Origin: Fervidibacter sp032160945
Lineage (GTDB): Bacteria; Armatimonadota; Fervidibacteria; Fervidibacterales; Fervidibacteraceae
Strand: one strand, 5' to 3'
Length of the DNA: 64,000 nt
Assembly (NCBI GenBank): GCA_032160945.1
Contig: JAVHTL010000002.1
The stretch's first letter is position 1. Each line of letters starts with the position of its first letter. Positions 8,135-17,178 of the stretch are shown one piece after another. The notes beneath the pieces were generated by a model, which had not been told where the DNA came from, made no database searches, and was given only the letters and a program-made list of their open reading frames with translations. The position numbers and the translations under genes are program-made.

Positions 8135-9922
8135 TCATGATGCTTCTTCGTAAAGTTCCTCACCTCGGTGCAACCTCAATGCAATTTTGAAAGTTTGTTC
8201 ACTGGCTCGTTGTGTGGGAGCATGAGCGGAGATGTAACGGGCTGTCGCAATCAAAATGTGATTGCCCTCGTCTGTCAAACCCCATTCTAAAAACTGTCTA
8301 ACTCCAGCCTCAAGCATTTGGAAGGTATGGAAATCAGCATCTTCGCGAAGAACGCAATGAGCAAGAGTTGCGACCAAAGGCTCAATAGGATGGCTCAATT
8401 GCAGGTAGCGAGCAGTCAAAGTAGCAACTAACAAGTCTTGCCCTGTTTTGTCGCAAGCATCCAAAATTGCTCGCAGTAACTCTCTACTTTCCGTTGGCAA
8501 ATCGTCCAAAGGTTTTCGCTCGCCAGGCAAAGGTTCGGGTGGAATGTTCAAAAATCTGTCAAGGTAAACTGCCATCGCCCCGTGCCAGACTGACCTCACA
8601 ACTTCCGCAGGAACATCGTCACCGAACCTTTTGAGGGTTTGATGGACAGCGTTGCAATAACTGAAGGTGTGCAAGACAGTTATCCAGTCGCCGAATTCAT
8701 TGCTTTGCCCGAACTTGGCGATGCGAAGTGCTGCTGCATAGCAAAGAGCCTTGCTCAACTCTATCGGCTTCATTCCACTTTTTGTCGCTTCTTCCAATGC
8801 TACCAAGATTTCCTTTGGTTCATCATTCAACAAACTTTGGGCAAGTTGAGGAATGGGCATGGATGCTTGAGCGTCAGACCTTCGTTTTCTGCCTTCCTTA
8901 AGCCATTCAGGCAATTTGTCTTCAGCATCTCGCAACAACTCAACGAGGTCAATGGGGTAACGCCAAGGGCTGTTCTCTTCACCACCGCGACTTGAAACCA
9001 ACTGAGTCATCAGTGTTGGCAAAACTTGTGAGGCAAACTCCCAGCCAATCAAGTCAAGCAACTCCATTGCTTTGTTGCAAAAGTCAAAAAGATGCCCCCC
9101 ATCAGCAAAAGGTCGGTCAGTGGCTGCAGTAAAGAGCAAGTCAGCAACTTCCATTGGTGTTGCTCCATTTGCAATGGCAGTCAGCAAGCATCGTTCTGAG
9201 CCGTCACGGTGACGAACCAATGTCCAGTGACGAAGCCATCGCTTAAGTTGCTCAAAAGTTGCGGTGCTCCCTTCCAGCGGTTGGCGCTCCCTACGAGTTG
9301 ATTGACCTTGAATGTCGTTAGCAACATGTGAGAGCCCATGATAGATGGCACGCATCGCTTCTTCAGCAGGCAGCAAGGGAACAAGGTTCGCCATCGCTGT
9401 CAAGATGGTCATGCCCGATGCCCAACTGTTGCGAAAGCGAGTTCCCAAATCAGCACCAATTCGCACCAACTCACGGTAATCAACGCCAGAGTGCAAAAGG
9501 TGAATGACAGCCTTTGCAATAATCAAGTCCAAACCGTGCTCTATGCCCTCACGCAATCGGCGAAGCCAATGGGTGCGGATGCGTTCAATTTCAAAGGTGG
9601 GAACGAGAACGAAAACTTCGCCATCACGAACCTCAATAGGGAAAGACGGAACATCATCAGCCCAAAGGTCAAAAGTGCAACCGCAAGAAAGGTCAAAGCG
9701 AGCATGATGCCAAGGACAAGTCAAAATGCCATCTTGCACTGAACCTTTGTGCAGTGGGAAGCCCATGTGGGGGCAACGATTATCAACAGCGTAAATTTGA
9801 CCGTTGTGCCAAAAGACAGCAATAGGGCAGTAGGGACCAGAAACAACAATCACGCCTTTGCGCTGCAACTCTTCCAGCAAACCGACACGAATGCAGGTTA
9901 TGTTAATGGCTACCGCCATCAT
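8135..9922 (-). CDS. Rieske [2Fe-2S] domain fused to a large alpha-helical domain
   Basis: A 595-aa protein. Residues about 10-110 form a Rieske domain with both cluster motifs: C50-P-H52 and C69-P-W-H72-H. The remaining 480 residues are helical with conserved-looking patches (Y-H-G-L-S-H-V-A-N-D, H-T-F-S-Y-C-N-A-V-H-Q, Y-L-D-R-F-L-N-I-P-P) that I cannot assign to a named family. No oxygenase iron-site motif (D/E-x-H-x4-H) is evident in standard form, so this may be a ferredoxin-type Rieske unit serving an unknown helical enzyme. GGAGGTG (9926-9932) points to ATG 9922, or ATG 9919 next to it. The gene stands alone on the reverse strand. Confidence 0.7.
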   Translation of the reverse strand: MMAVAINITCIRVGLLEELQRKGVIVVSGPYCPIAVFWHNGQIYAVDNRCPHMGFPLHKGSVQDGILTCPWHHARFDLSCGCTFDLWADDVPSFPIEVRDGEVFVLVPTFEIERIRTHWLRRLREGIEHGLDLIIAKAVIHLLHSGVDYRELVRIGADLGTRFRNSWASGMTILTAMANLVPLLPAEEAMRAIYHGLSHVANDIQGQSTRRERQPLEGSTATFEQLKRWLRHWTLVRHRDGSERCLLTAIANGATPMEVADLLFTAATDRPFADGGHLFDFCNKAMELLDLIGWEFASQVLPTLMTQLVSSRGGEENSPWRYPIDLVELLRDAEDKLPEWLKEGRKRRSDAQASMPIPQLAQSLLNDEPKEILVALEEATKSGMKPIELSKALCYAAALRIAKFGQSNEFGDWITVLHTFSYCNAVHQTLKRFGDDVPAEVVRSVWHGAMAVYLDRFLNIPPEPLPGERKPLDDLPTESRELLRAILDACDKTGQDLLVATLTARYLQLSHPIEPLVATLAHCVLREDADFHTFQMLEAGVRQFLEWGLTDEGNHILIATARYISAHAPTQRASEQTFKIALRLHRGEELYEEAS

Positions 9923-10066
9923 TTTCACCTCCATTTTCGCTTCAGCCGTGAAAGTATCGTAACACAGTCGCTGAAGGTGCGATATTGTCCACCAGTTGGT
10001 CATTAGCAGGCTTCAAAGATGCTGTAAAAACTCGCCCCTTTTAGCCTTTATTCCTTGCTATTCTTC

Positions 10067-10075
10067 TGCTATAAT
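10067..10075 (+). promoter_or_regulatory. Extended -10 promoter for the HtrA-like gene
   Basis: TGC-TATAAT matches an extended -10 element. It lies about 88 bp upstream of the ATG at 10163 in an otherwise non-coding gap. The -35 region is poor (TTTATT at 17 bp), as is usual for extended -10 promoters. Confidence 0.5.
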
Positions 10076-10162
10076 TGTGCTTGGGTTTCAAAAATCATCC
10101 CGATGAAATCAAGGCTTAACCTGTTAAGCGATGTTGGCTAAAGTCAAGGAGGTGTTGTGAGG

Positions 10163-12022
10163 ATGCATCGTTGGGTCCTATCAGCCGTTGCAGTGTTTGG
10201 TTCGTTGGTTATTGCTCAACAGGTAGTGGAGTGGTCGGAAATTGTGGCTAAAGCCAGTCCTGCTGTTGTGACTATTGTTTCCGCTGACGGCAAAGACATC
10301 TTTTTAGGCAGCGGTTTTCTAATCAGCAGTGATGGTGAAATCGTCACTAACTTTCATGTCGTTAAAGACAAAACAAATCTTCTTGCTCGCCGTCATGACG
10401 GTTCTTTCCTTTCCATCACTGACATTTTGGCAACCGACGAAACTAACGATTTGGTCATCTTGAAAGGGGATGGAAAAGACCTTCCTTTCTTGAAGTTGGG
10501 CGATTCCGATGATGTCAAGGTTGGGGAAGCAATTTGCCTTATCGGTTCTCCAATGCTGCCTGAAGGAGCAGTAGCAACGGGTGTAATCAACTCTGTTCGG
10601 AAGTTGAAAGACAAAAATGTTGTCAAGTCGTTTCAAATCACTGCCCCTGTTTCCAAAGGTAGGAGTGGCTCTGCTGTTCTTAACCAAAAGGGTGAAGTGA
10701 TAGGTGTAGCCAGTTACTACCTTTCTGGTGGGCAAAGAATCAGTTTTGTTGCACCTGTTAACGCCCTCAAGGAGTTAAAGAAGAAATTGCCACCTTTGGT
10801 AAAGCCAGTTTCAACTCCTTCGGAAAAGTCAACTTCCCTTACCCAACTCAGTAACACTCTTGAGCAATCCCTCAAAGTTGCCCAAAGTATTGAAGACCCG
10901 TCTCTCCGCTCGTTGTCACTTAGCGATGTTGCCCAAGCGATGGCAGGGATTGGTGAGAAACAAAAAGCCGTTGCTATTTTTGAGCAAGCCGTTCAAAGCG
11001 CTAAAAGCATCAAAGACAATTACGCTCTCTCATGGTCTCTCAGTTACATCGCTCAAGCAATGGCGAAAGCCAAACTCTTTGATCAAGCCCTTCAATTAGC
11101 CCAAAGCATTAAAGACCCTTCTGTCCGCTCGTTGGCTTTCAGGGAGATTGTTCCTTTGATGGCAGAAGCGAGAATGTTTGACCAAGCCCTTCAAGTCATG
11201 AAAAGCATTGAGAACAAGGAAGGTCGCACCTTTTCTCTCAAAAGCATCGCCAGTGAGATGGTGAAAGCAGGAATTCTTGACCGAGCATTTCAAGTAGCCC
11301 AAAGCATTGAAGAAACGCCTGTCCGTTCGCAGGTTCTAAGTCAAATCGCTCAAGCGATGGCGGATGCGAAACTTTTTGACCAAGCCATTCAGGCATCTCA
11401 GAGCATTGAAGACCCTTCCATCCGTCCACAGGTGCTTAAATACATTGCAGAAGTGATGGCGGAAGCAGAACTCTTTGACCAAGCCATTCAAATAACCCAA
11501 AACATTGAAGACATTTCTGTCCGCTCATTGGCTTTGGGATCAATTGCCCAAAAGATGGCGGGAGTAGGAGAAAGGCAAAAGTCAATCACCGTCCTTGAAA
11601 GAGCACTTCAAGTTGCCCAAAGCATCAAAGATGTTTCCTGCCGCTCATGGTCACTAACTTATGTCGCTCAAGCAATGGCGAAAGTGGGTTTCCTTGACCG
11701 AGCACTTTATGTAGCCCAAAGCATCATGGACACTGCCAACCGCTCAAGAGTGCTGACTCAAATTGCCAAGGAGATGGCAAAAGCGGGTGAAAGGCAGAAA
11801 GCCATTGCAGTTTTTAACCAAGCCATTCAAATTGCTAAAAGTGTTGAAAAACCTCCTGAACTCTCACCTCTGCTCAAGGATATTGCCCAAGCAATGGCGG
11901 AAGCAGGATTTTTTGACCAAGCCTTTCAAGTAGCAGAAAGCATAGAAAACGCCTTTGACCGCCTAAAAGCCATCACGGCAATTCTGGAAGCGATGAGGAA
12001 GGCAGGAGTGGCAAAACAATAG
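10163..12022 (+). CDS. Exported HtrA-like serine protease with C-terminal helical repeats
   Basis: A 619-aa S1C (DegP/HtrA-type) protein with a signal peptide (residues 1-19). The triad is complete: H65 in N-F-H-V-V, D96 in N-D-L-V-I-L, S168 in R-S-G-S-A. In place of PDZ domains there are about eleven helical repeats from residue 230 to the end, each 33 residues (40 when a G-E-R-Q-K-A-I-A-V insert is present), with consensus F-D-Q-A-L-Q-x-A-Q-S-I-x-D-x-x-x-R-S. They resemble TPR-like alpha-solenoid units. ATG 10163 is 10 nt from AAGGAGG (10146-10152); GTG 10157 is too close. A close paralog follows 112 bp downstream. Confidence 0.85.
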   Translation: MHRWVLSAVAVFGSLVIAQQVVEWSEIVAKASPAVVTIVSADGKDIFLGSGFLISSDGEIVTNFHVVKDKTNLLARRHDGSFLSITDILATDETNDLVILKGDGKDLPFLKLGDSDDVKVGEAICLIGSPMLPEGAVATGVINSVRKLKDKNVVKSFQITAPVSKGRSGSAVLNQKGEVIGVASYYLSGGQRISFVAPVNALKELKKKLPPLVKPVSTPSEKSTSLTQLSNTLEQSLKVAQSIEDPSLRSLSLSDVAQAMAGIGEKQKAVAIFEQAVQSAKSIKDNYALSWSLSYIAQAMAKAKLFDQALQLAQSIKDPSVRSLAFREIVPLMAEARMFDQALQVMKSIENKEGRTFSLKSIASEMVKAGILDRAFQVAQSIEETPVRSQVLSQIAQAMADAKLFDQAIQASQSIEDPSIRPQVLKYIAEVMAEAELFDQAIQITQNIEDISVRSLALGSIAQKMAGVGERQKSITVLERALQVAQSIKDVSCRSWSLTYVAQAMAKVGFLDRALYVAQSIMDTANRSRVLTQIAKEMAKAGERQKAIAVFNQAIQIAKSVEKPPELSPLLKDIAQAMAEAGFFDQAFQVAESIENAFDRLKAITAILEAMRKAGVAKQ

Positions 12023-12134
12023 GCATCGTTTGAGCACTCAAAGGGTTAAAAACGGTTACTAAAAAGGTTTGCCTTGTTCATCATTTACAATTTGCTCACT
12101 GCCCCGCAGTAAAGAACGGAGGTGGAAACTAATC

Positions 12135-13685
12135 ATGCGACATGGGAATTTGGTAAAAACCTTATGCCTTTTGGTGTGGCTTTTAACCTTGACCTCATTA
12201 TCCCTTTCGCAAATTTCAACGGATTGGTCAAATCTTTTTGCAAAAGCATCGCCTTCCATCATTGCTCTTGTCTCTCCTGATGCCAAAGACATTCCTAAAG
12301 GGAGCGGTTTTCTTATCAGTGATGACGGGAAAATCGTTACCAATTTCCACGCTGTCAAAAGTGGAGGTAATTTGCTGGTTCGGTTTTACGACGGTTCTTT
12401 ACTCCCTGTCAAAGATGTTTTGGCGAAAGATGAAGCCAAAGATTTGGCGATTTTGAAAGTGGAAGGCAAGAATTTACCCTTCTTGCAATTGGGCGACTCT
12501 GAAGCCGTTAAGTCTGGCGATGAGATATGCCTTATGGGTTCTCAATTTCTGGCTGAAGGAGTGTTAGGGGTAGGCTTCATCACAGGTTTTAAGGAACTAA
12601 TGGGGGTTGGCAGGTTATTTCAAACGGACGCTTTCATCAGCGAAGGCATAAGTGGAGCACCAGTTTTCAACCCGAAGGGAGAAGTAATAGGTATCGCCAG
12701 TTTTCATCTTTCACAAGCGCAAAACATCAACTTGCTCATTCCCATTAACGATTTGAAGGCATTGTTGAAACAACCAACGGAAAAGCCTTCGCCACCTTCT
12801 AAGCCAATCCCATTAGACCTTTCCAACATCTTTGACCAAGCCTTACACATAGCAAAAAGCATTACCGGAGAGACAGAGCGGTCGTTTACTCTCAGTGCCA
12901 TCGCTGAAGTCATGGCGAAAGCAGGAAGATTTGAACAAGCCATCCAGATAGCGAAAGGCATTGATGATGCCGATGATCGGGCTTTGGCTCTTAAGAACAT
13001 CGCTGAAGAAATGGCGAAAGCAGGGATGAAAGAGCAAGCCCAAACCGTTTTTGAACAAGCCCTTCAAGCAGCGAGAAGTGTTAACGAATCAAGTGAACGC
13101 TCCTCAACTCTCAGCGTTATCGCCCAAGCGATGGCTAAGGCGGGTCAATTTGAACGAACCCTCCAAGTGGTGAGGGAATTCACTTATGAAAAAGGCTTGC
13201 CGTTAAAGTTGTTGGCTCTTTGCTACATCGCAGAGGAGATGGCGAAAGCAAAGGTGGAAAACAAAACCCTCTGGGAAGAGATTGTTCAATTGGCAAGAAG
13301 CATTGAAAAGACAGACGATAGGTCATTGGCTCTTAGAAGCATCGCTCAGGAAATGGCTAAAGCAGGTCAAATTGAACAAGCCCTCCAATTGGCAAAAAGT
13401 TTTTCAGAACCCTTTTGGCAGTCGTCAACTCTTAAAAGCATCGTTGAAGTGATGGCAAAAGCAAAAGTGAAAGAGCAAGCCCTTTGGGAGAAAATCGTTC
13501 AAGTGGCAAGAAGCATTGAAAACGAGTGGTGGAGGTCAAAGGCTTTAAGTTTCATTGCCGAGGCGATGGCAAAGGCAGATATGAAAGAACAAGCCTTTCA
13601 AATTGCTCAAAGCATTCCTGAACCAAGTCATCAAGTTCTTGCGCTCATAGGAATTGCCAGAGTGCTTTTAGGCGTGGAAGAGTAA
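12135..13685 (+). CDS. Second HtrA-like serine protease with helical repeats
   Basis: A 516-aa paralog of the preceding gene. Signal peptide residues 1-26; triad H72 (N-F-H-A-V), D103 (K-D-L-A-I-L) and S173 (G-I-S-G-A-P). Again no PDZ domain; residues about 230-510 hold about eight repeats of 33-40 residues ending I-A-x-x-M-A-K-A-G. GGAGGTG (12118-12124) precedes ATG 12135; the frame is open back to 12069, but that part lacks a ribosome site. Tandem duplication followed by divergence of repeat number is the simplest history. The repeats probably bind proteins and recruit substrates. Confidence 0.85.
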   Translation: MRHGNLVKTLCLLVWLLTLTSLSLSQISTDWSNLFAKASPSIIALVSPDAKDIPKGSGFLISDDGKIVTNFHAVKSGGNLLVRFYDGSLLPVKDVLAKDEAKDLAILKVEGKNLPFLQLGDSEAVKSGDEICLMGSQFLAEGVLGVGFITGFKELMGVGRLFQTDAFISEGISGAPVFNPKGEVIGIASFHLSQAQNINLLIPINDLKALLKQPTEKPSPPSKPIPLDLSNIFDQALHIAKSITGETERSFTLSAIAEVMAKAGRFEQAIQIAKGIDDADDRALALKNIAEEMAKAGMKEQAQTVFEQALQAARSVNESSERSSTLSVIAQAMAKAGQFERTLQVVREFTYEKGLPLKLLALCYIAEEMAKAKVENKTLWEEIVQLARSIEKTDDRSLALRSIAQEMAKAGQIEQALQLAKSFSEPFWQSSTLKSIVEVMAKAKVKEQALWEKIVQVARSIENEWWRSKALSFIAEAMAKADMKEQAFQIAQSIPEPSHQVLALIGIARVLLGVEE

Positions 13686-13763
13686 GCAATTTGCTGTTTG
13701 AGATGAAAAGTTCATTTGCCGAGCAAGGTTAGCGAGCCCAAATTGTTGTGCAGGTAAGTAAAA

Positions 13764-14681
13764 TCAGCGTTGCAGGTGCTTGTCAAAGAATTCGGCTGCT
13801 TGCTCTATCGCCTTCATGAATTCCTCCCTTTGCTCTGGCGTTGTCGGTCCGTGTCCCATGCCTTTGATGACGACGAGTTGAACTTCAACCTTGACTTTCT
13901 TCAAAGCCTCCGCAAATCGTTCAGATTGCTCAAGGGGCACAAGTGGGTCTTGGTCACCGTGAATGATGAAGGTCGGGGCATCATCGGATGAGACATGGTG
14001 GAGTGGGGAAACTTCTTTCCACAGGTCAGGTGCTTCATCATAAGGCTTGCCAACGAATTCAATCAACGCTTTGCCTAAAAAGGGGATGCGAGACGCCTGA
14101 ACATAGCGCTCATCAGTAAAGTCAGTTGGTCCGAAAATGCTCAAAACGCATTGAACTTTGCTGCTTATCCTTTTCAGTTCAGGATCGCTGTCATCTAAGG
14201 TTTCGCGAGTTCCGAGTAAAAGGGCAAGGTGTCCACCAGCGGAAGCACCTGCAGCGCCAAACCTTTTCGGGTCAACCCGATATTCCTTTGCATTTTTGCG
14301 AAGCCACCTGACAGCACGCTGACAATCGTCAAGTTGGGCTGGGTAACTGTATTTTGGTGCCAATCGGTAATTGATCGCTGCAGCAACATAACCTCGCCTC
14401 GCGAACAATTCAGCGAGCATTCTCAATTGCCCTTTGTTCCCGCTCCTCCAAGCACCACCGTGAATGATGACAACTGCGGGTCGCAACTTTTTACCGTCGT
14501 CTTTTGGCAAAAACAGGTCAAGTTCGTTTCGCTCGTTTTGAGCGTAGGCTATGTCTTCCCTCACCTCAAATGGTTGCACCTTTTCGGTCACTTGCCACAT
14601 CGTCACACTGAGCAAACTCGTCGTGACAAAAACAAGCAGAAACAAAATCCCAATTACATCCAACCAAGCCCTTCTCATCAT
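13764..14681 (-). CDS. Alpha/beta-hydrolase, acetyl-esterase-like, membrane-anchored or exported
   Basis: A 305-aa protein of the BD-FAE / carboxylesterase type. Residues about 8-28 form a hydrophobic N-terminal anchor or signal. Oxyanion motif I-I-H-G-G-A-W, nucleophile elbow G-A-S-A-G-G-H, then H-G-D-Q-D-P-L-V-P-L (Asp) and G-M-G-H-G (His) complete the triad. Such enzymes deacetylate xylan or hydrolyse short acyl esters; the substrate is not shown here. GAGGTGAGAA precedes ATG 14681. It is convergent with the protease pair. Confidence 0.8.
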   Translation of the reverse strand: MMRRAWLDVIGILFLLVFVTTSLLSVTMWQVTEKVQPFEVREDIAYAQNERNELDLFLPKDDGKKLRPAVVIIHGGAWRSGNKGQLRMLAELFARRGYVAAAINYRLAPKYSYPAQLDDCQRAVRWLRKNAKEYRVDPKRFGAAGASAGGHLALLLGTRETLDDSDPELKRISSKVQCVLSIFGPTDFTDERYVQASRIPFLGKALIEFVGKPYDEAPDLWKEVSPLHHVSSDDAPTFIIHGDQDPLVPLEQSERFAEALKKVKVEVQLVVIKGMGHGPTTPEQREEFMKAIEQAAEFFDKHLQR

Positions 14682-14838
14682 TTCTCACCTCTTGGTCTCA
14701 ATTTTTCACGGCTAAGAGTTATGCGTTCGGATGCAGTGATGGCTGTTAAGCCAATTTCCCTCTTCTGTGAGAATTGTTCCTAAAAATTGCACGCGCCAAA
14801 AAGTTTGACGCTCAATTTGAAGGACAAGCCAATTCCTA

Positions 14839-14867
14839 TTGACATAGCGCTCTTGCCGTGCTAAACT
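14839..14867 (+). promoter_or_regulatory. Promoter of the sulfurtransferase gene
   Basis: TTGACA (14839-14844), 17-bp spacer, TAAACT (14862-14867) with a TGC just before it. It is 47 bp upstream of the rhodanese start, in a non-coding gap. Confidence 0.6.
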
Positions 14868-14914
14868 AAAACCGACTTTAAAAATTCACTTAATCAACAA
14901 AGGAGGGATTTACA

Positions 14915-15778
14915 ATGGCGAATTACGCTCATGATGTGCTGGTGACTACTCAATGGGCGTTGGAGCATCTCAATGACCCTCAAGTCCGTTTCGTTGAGGT
15001 TGATGTTGACACAAGCGCATACGAGGAAGGTCACATCCCAGGTGCTGTCGGATGGAATTGGCAAAAGGAACTTTGGGATCCGCTCAGGCGGGACATAGCC
15101 AGCAGAGAAGCCTTTGAGGAACTGTGCAGTCGCTCTGGCATAAGCAACGACACGGTCGTCATCCTTTACGGCGATAACAATAACTGGTTTGCCGCTTGGG
15201 CTTTTTGGCAGTTTCGCATTTACGGTCATGACGAGGATAAACTCAAGTTGCTCAATGGAGGGCGCAAGAAGTGGATTGAAGAAGGTTTGCCTTTAACGAA
15301 AGAGGTTCCCAATTACCCACGCACCAGTTACAAGGCAAAAGACCCTGATTTCTCCGTTCGCGCCTTTTTTGATGAGGTGTTCAGAGCAAGCCAGTTGCAA
15401 CCAGGTGAGGCAAGTCTTGTTGATGTTCGGTCACCGCAAGAGTATGTTGGTGAAGTGCTTGCGCCACCAGGGTTGCCAGAGGGAGTGCCAGTTCGTGGAG
15501 GTCACATCCCTGGCGCAGTCAACATCCCTTGGTCACAGACTGTTAACGAAGATGGAACTTTCAAGACATATGATGAACTAAGGCAACTTTATGAGAGCAA
15601 AGGTGTTACTTCCGATAAACCCGTCATTGCTTATTGCCGAATAGGGGAACGATCAAGCCACACTTGGTTTGTGCTCAAGTATTTGCTTGGTTACCCAGTT
15701 GTCAAGAACTATGATGGTTCATGGTCTGAATGGGCTAACCGAGTTGGCGCTCCAGCGAAAATCGGTTCTGAACCGTAA
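14915..15778 (+). CDS. Thiosulfate/mercaptopyruvate sulfurtransferase (two-domain rhodanese)
   Basis: A 287-aa tandem rhodanese. The first domain (about 8-135) has lost its active cysteine; the second (about 160-280) carries the catalytic loop Y-C-R-I-G-E-R-S, the usual C-R-x-G-x-R form of thiosulfate sulfurtransferases. G-H-I-P-G-A-V occurs once in each half, as expected. It moves sulfane sulfur from thiosulfate to cyanide or thiol acceptors in the cytoplasm. AAAGGAGGG precedes ATG 14915. A strong terminator follows, so it is a single-gene unit. Confidence 0.9.
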   Translation: MANYAHDVLVTTQWALEHLNDPQVRFVEVDVDTSAYEEGHIPGAVGWNWQKELWDPLRRDIASREAFEELCSRSGISNDTVVILYGDNNNWFAAWAFWQFRIYGHDEDKLKLLNGGRKKWIEEGLPLTKEVPNYPRTSYKAKDPDFSVRAFFDEVFRASQLQPGEASLVDVRSPQEYVGEVLAPPGLPEGVPVRGGHIPGAVNIPWSQTVNEDGTFKTYDELRQLYESKGVTSDKPVIAYCRIGERSSHTWFVLKYLLGYPVVKNYDGSWSEWANRVGAPAKIGSEP

Positions 15779-15796
15779 TCACTTAAAAATCATCTG

Positions 15797-15840
15797 GTGA
15801 TAGCCTGAGTGAAAAAGCACCACTTCACTCAGGTTATCAC
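15797..15840 (+). terminator. Rho-independent terminator after the sulfurtransferase
   Basis: Arms 15797-15813 and 15824-15840 pair over 17 bp with one G-T wobble and a 10-nt loop, followed by TTAACTTTT. It is 18 bp after the rhodanese stop. Confidence 0.8.
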
Positions 15841-15876
15841 TTAACTTTTAGCGTTGAGGCGCTCCTTGTTTCATTG

Positions 15877-15906
15877 TTGACATGTAATCTCGGACAGTGG
15901 CATTAT
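15877..15906 (+). promoter_or_regulatory. Promoter of the pilT cluster
   Basis: TTGACA (15877-15882), 18-bp spacer, CATTAT (15901-15906), 44 bp before the first pilT start and just after the preceding terminator. Confidence 0.55.
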
Positions 15907-15949
15907 TTATCCTGACGACGGCAAATTTTTCCTTTAGGAGGCGGTTTAA

Positions 15950-17131
15950 ATGGTTGATTTGGAGCGCCTCATCCGTTATGCTGTGGGTATAGAGGCATCG
16001 GATATTTTCCTGAAAGTTGGCATTCCTCCTTCTTTGCGAGTTCACGGGAAAGTCCACAGAATAAACCTACCACCTCTGACAGTGAACGATTTGAAAGAGA
16101 TTGCAGGTGCTATTCTCACCGAAGACCAGATGGCTGCCTTTGAGAAGCGACACGAGTTAGACCTCGGTTTCACTTTCCCTGGCGTTTGCCGATTCCGAGT
16201 GAATGTTTACCAACAGAGGGGAAGTTTAGCGATCGTCATGCGCGTTTTGCCACTTCGCATCCGAACGGTTGAAGAACTCAATTTGCCTATCGTTTTGAAA
16301 AGGTTGGTGACAGACCCATCTTATCCGGGCTATGCTACTCAAGGTTTGATTTTGGTCACAGGACCTACTGGCTCTGGCAAATCTACAACCCTTGCTGCGC
16401 TGCTTGACCTAATTAACCAAACCCGCCAATGCCACATCGTCACGATTGAAGACCCAATTGAGTATGTTTACGAGGACAAGATGAGCATTGTTAGCCAAAG
16501 GGAGGTTGGTTACGATACCGCTTCGTTCACTGATGCGCTCAAGTATGTCCTTCGCGAAAGTCCTGATGTCATTCTCATTGGTGAAATGCGCGATGTTGAG
16601 ACTTTCAATGCAGCGTTGATGGCTGCAGAAACAGGTCACTTAGTTTTCAGCACCGTTCACACTCCATCCGCTTCGGAGACGATGGAGAGAATTGTCAACA
16701 TGTTTCCGCCTCACGAGCGTCGTGAAGTTTGCATTCGCCTTTCCCGCTCTTTGCTTTCCATCATCTCTCAAAAGTTAGTTCCCAGATTGGACGGGAGGGG
16801 TCGGTTGCCTGCGGTTGAGTTCATGATTGTCACGCCCACAATCGCAAAAGAAATTGAGGAAGGGAGGACTGGCAACTTGTATCAGTTGATGGCGAAGGAT
16901 AAACAAGAGGGCGGATATTGGGGAATGCAAACGATGAACCAAGCCCTTGAAGATTATGTCCGACAAGATTTAATCACACCTGAGACAGCACTTAGGGCGT
17001 CAACGAACCCCAGCGAGATGAGACACATTTTGCACCGAGTTCTTGATGAGAAGAAGCGAAAAACAGAAGAGGCTCAAAGGCAACAAAGGGCTGCTTTGCT
17101 GCGTTCGTCGCAACAAGGTAGTAGTCAGTAA
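15950..17131 (+). CDS. pilT: PilT/PilU-like twitching motility ATPase (copy 1)
   Basis: A 393-aa secretion ATPase of the PilT family. Walker A G-P-T-G-S-G-K-S-T at residues 138-146, Asp box I-E-D-P-I-E-Y, Walker B V-I-L-I-G-E-M-R-D, His box T-G-H-L-V-F-S-T-V-H-T. PilT hexamers power depolymerisation and retraction of type IV pili. The usual A-I-R-N-L-I-R-E motif is diverged here (T-I-A-K-E-I-E-E-G-R-T), and a Q-rich tail extends the C-terminus; both are more PilU-like. AGGAGG lies just upstream of ATG 15950. It is the first of three paralogs in one transcription unit. Confidence 0.9.
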   Translation: MVDLERLIRYAVGIEASDIFLKVGIPPSLRVHGKVHRINLPPLTVNDLKEIAGAILTEDQMAAFEKRHELDLGFTFPGVCRFRVNVYQQRGSLAIVMRVLPLRIRTVEELNLPIVLKRLVTDPSYPGYATQGLILVTGPTGSGKSTTLAALLDLINQTRQCHIVTIEDPIEYVYEDKMSIVSQREVGYDTASFTDALKYVLRESPDVILIGEMRDVETFNAALMAAETGHLVFSTVHTPSASETMERIVNMFPPHERREVCIRLSRSLLSIISQKLVPRLDGRGRLPAVEFMIVTPTIAKEIEEGRTGNLYQLMAKDKQEGGYWGMQTMNQALEDYVRQDLITPETALRASTNPSEMRHILHRVLDEKKRKTEEAQRQQRAALLRSSQQGSSQ

Positions 17132-17178
17132 CCTTTTACAGCCGACGGTAAAACTTTGGGCAAAGGGAGGTAGAGGCT

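Noticed and set aside
7818..8138. 106-codon reverse ORF overlapping the Rieske stop codon
   Set aside because: It runs through palindromic repeats, has no ribosome site beyond the overlap and no protein-like conservation pattern.
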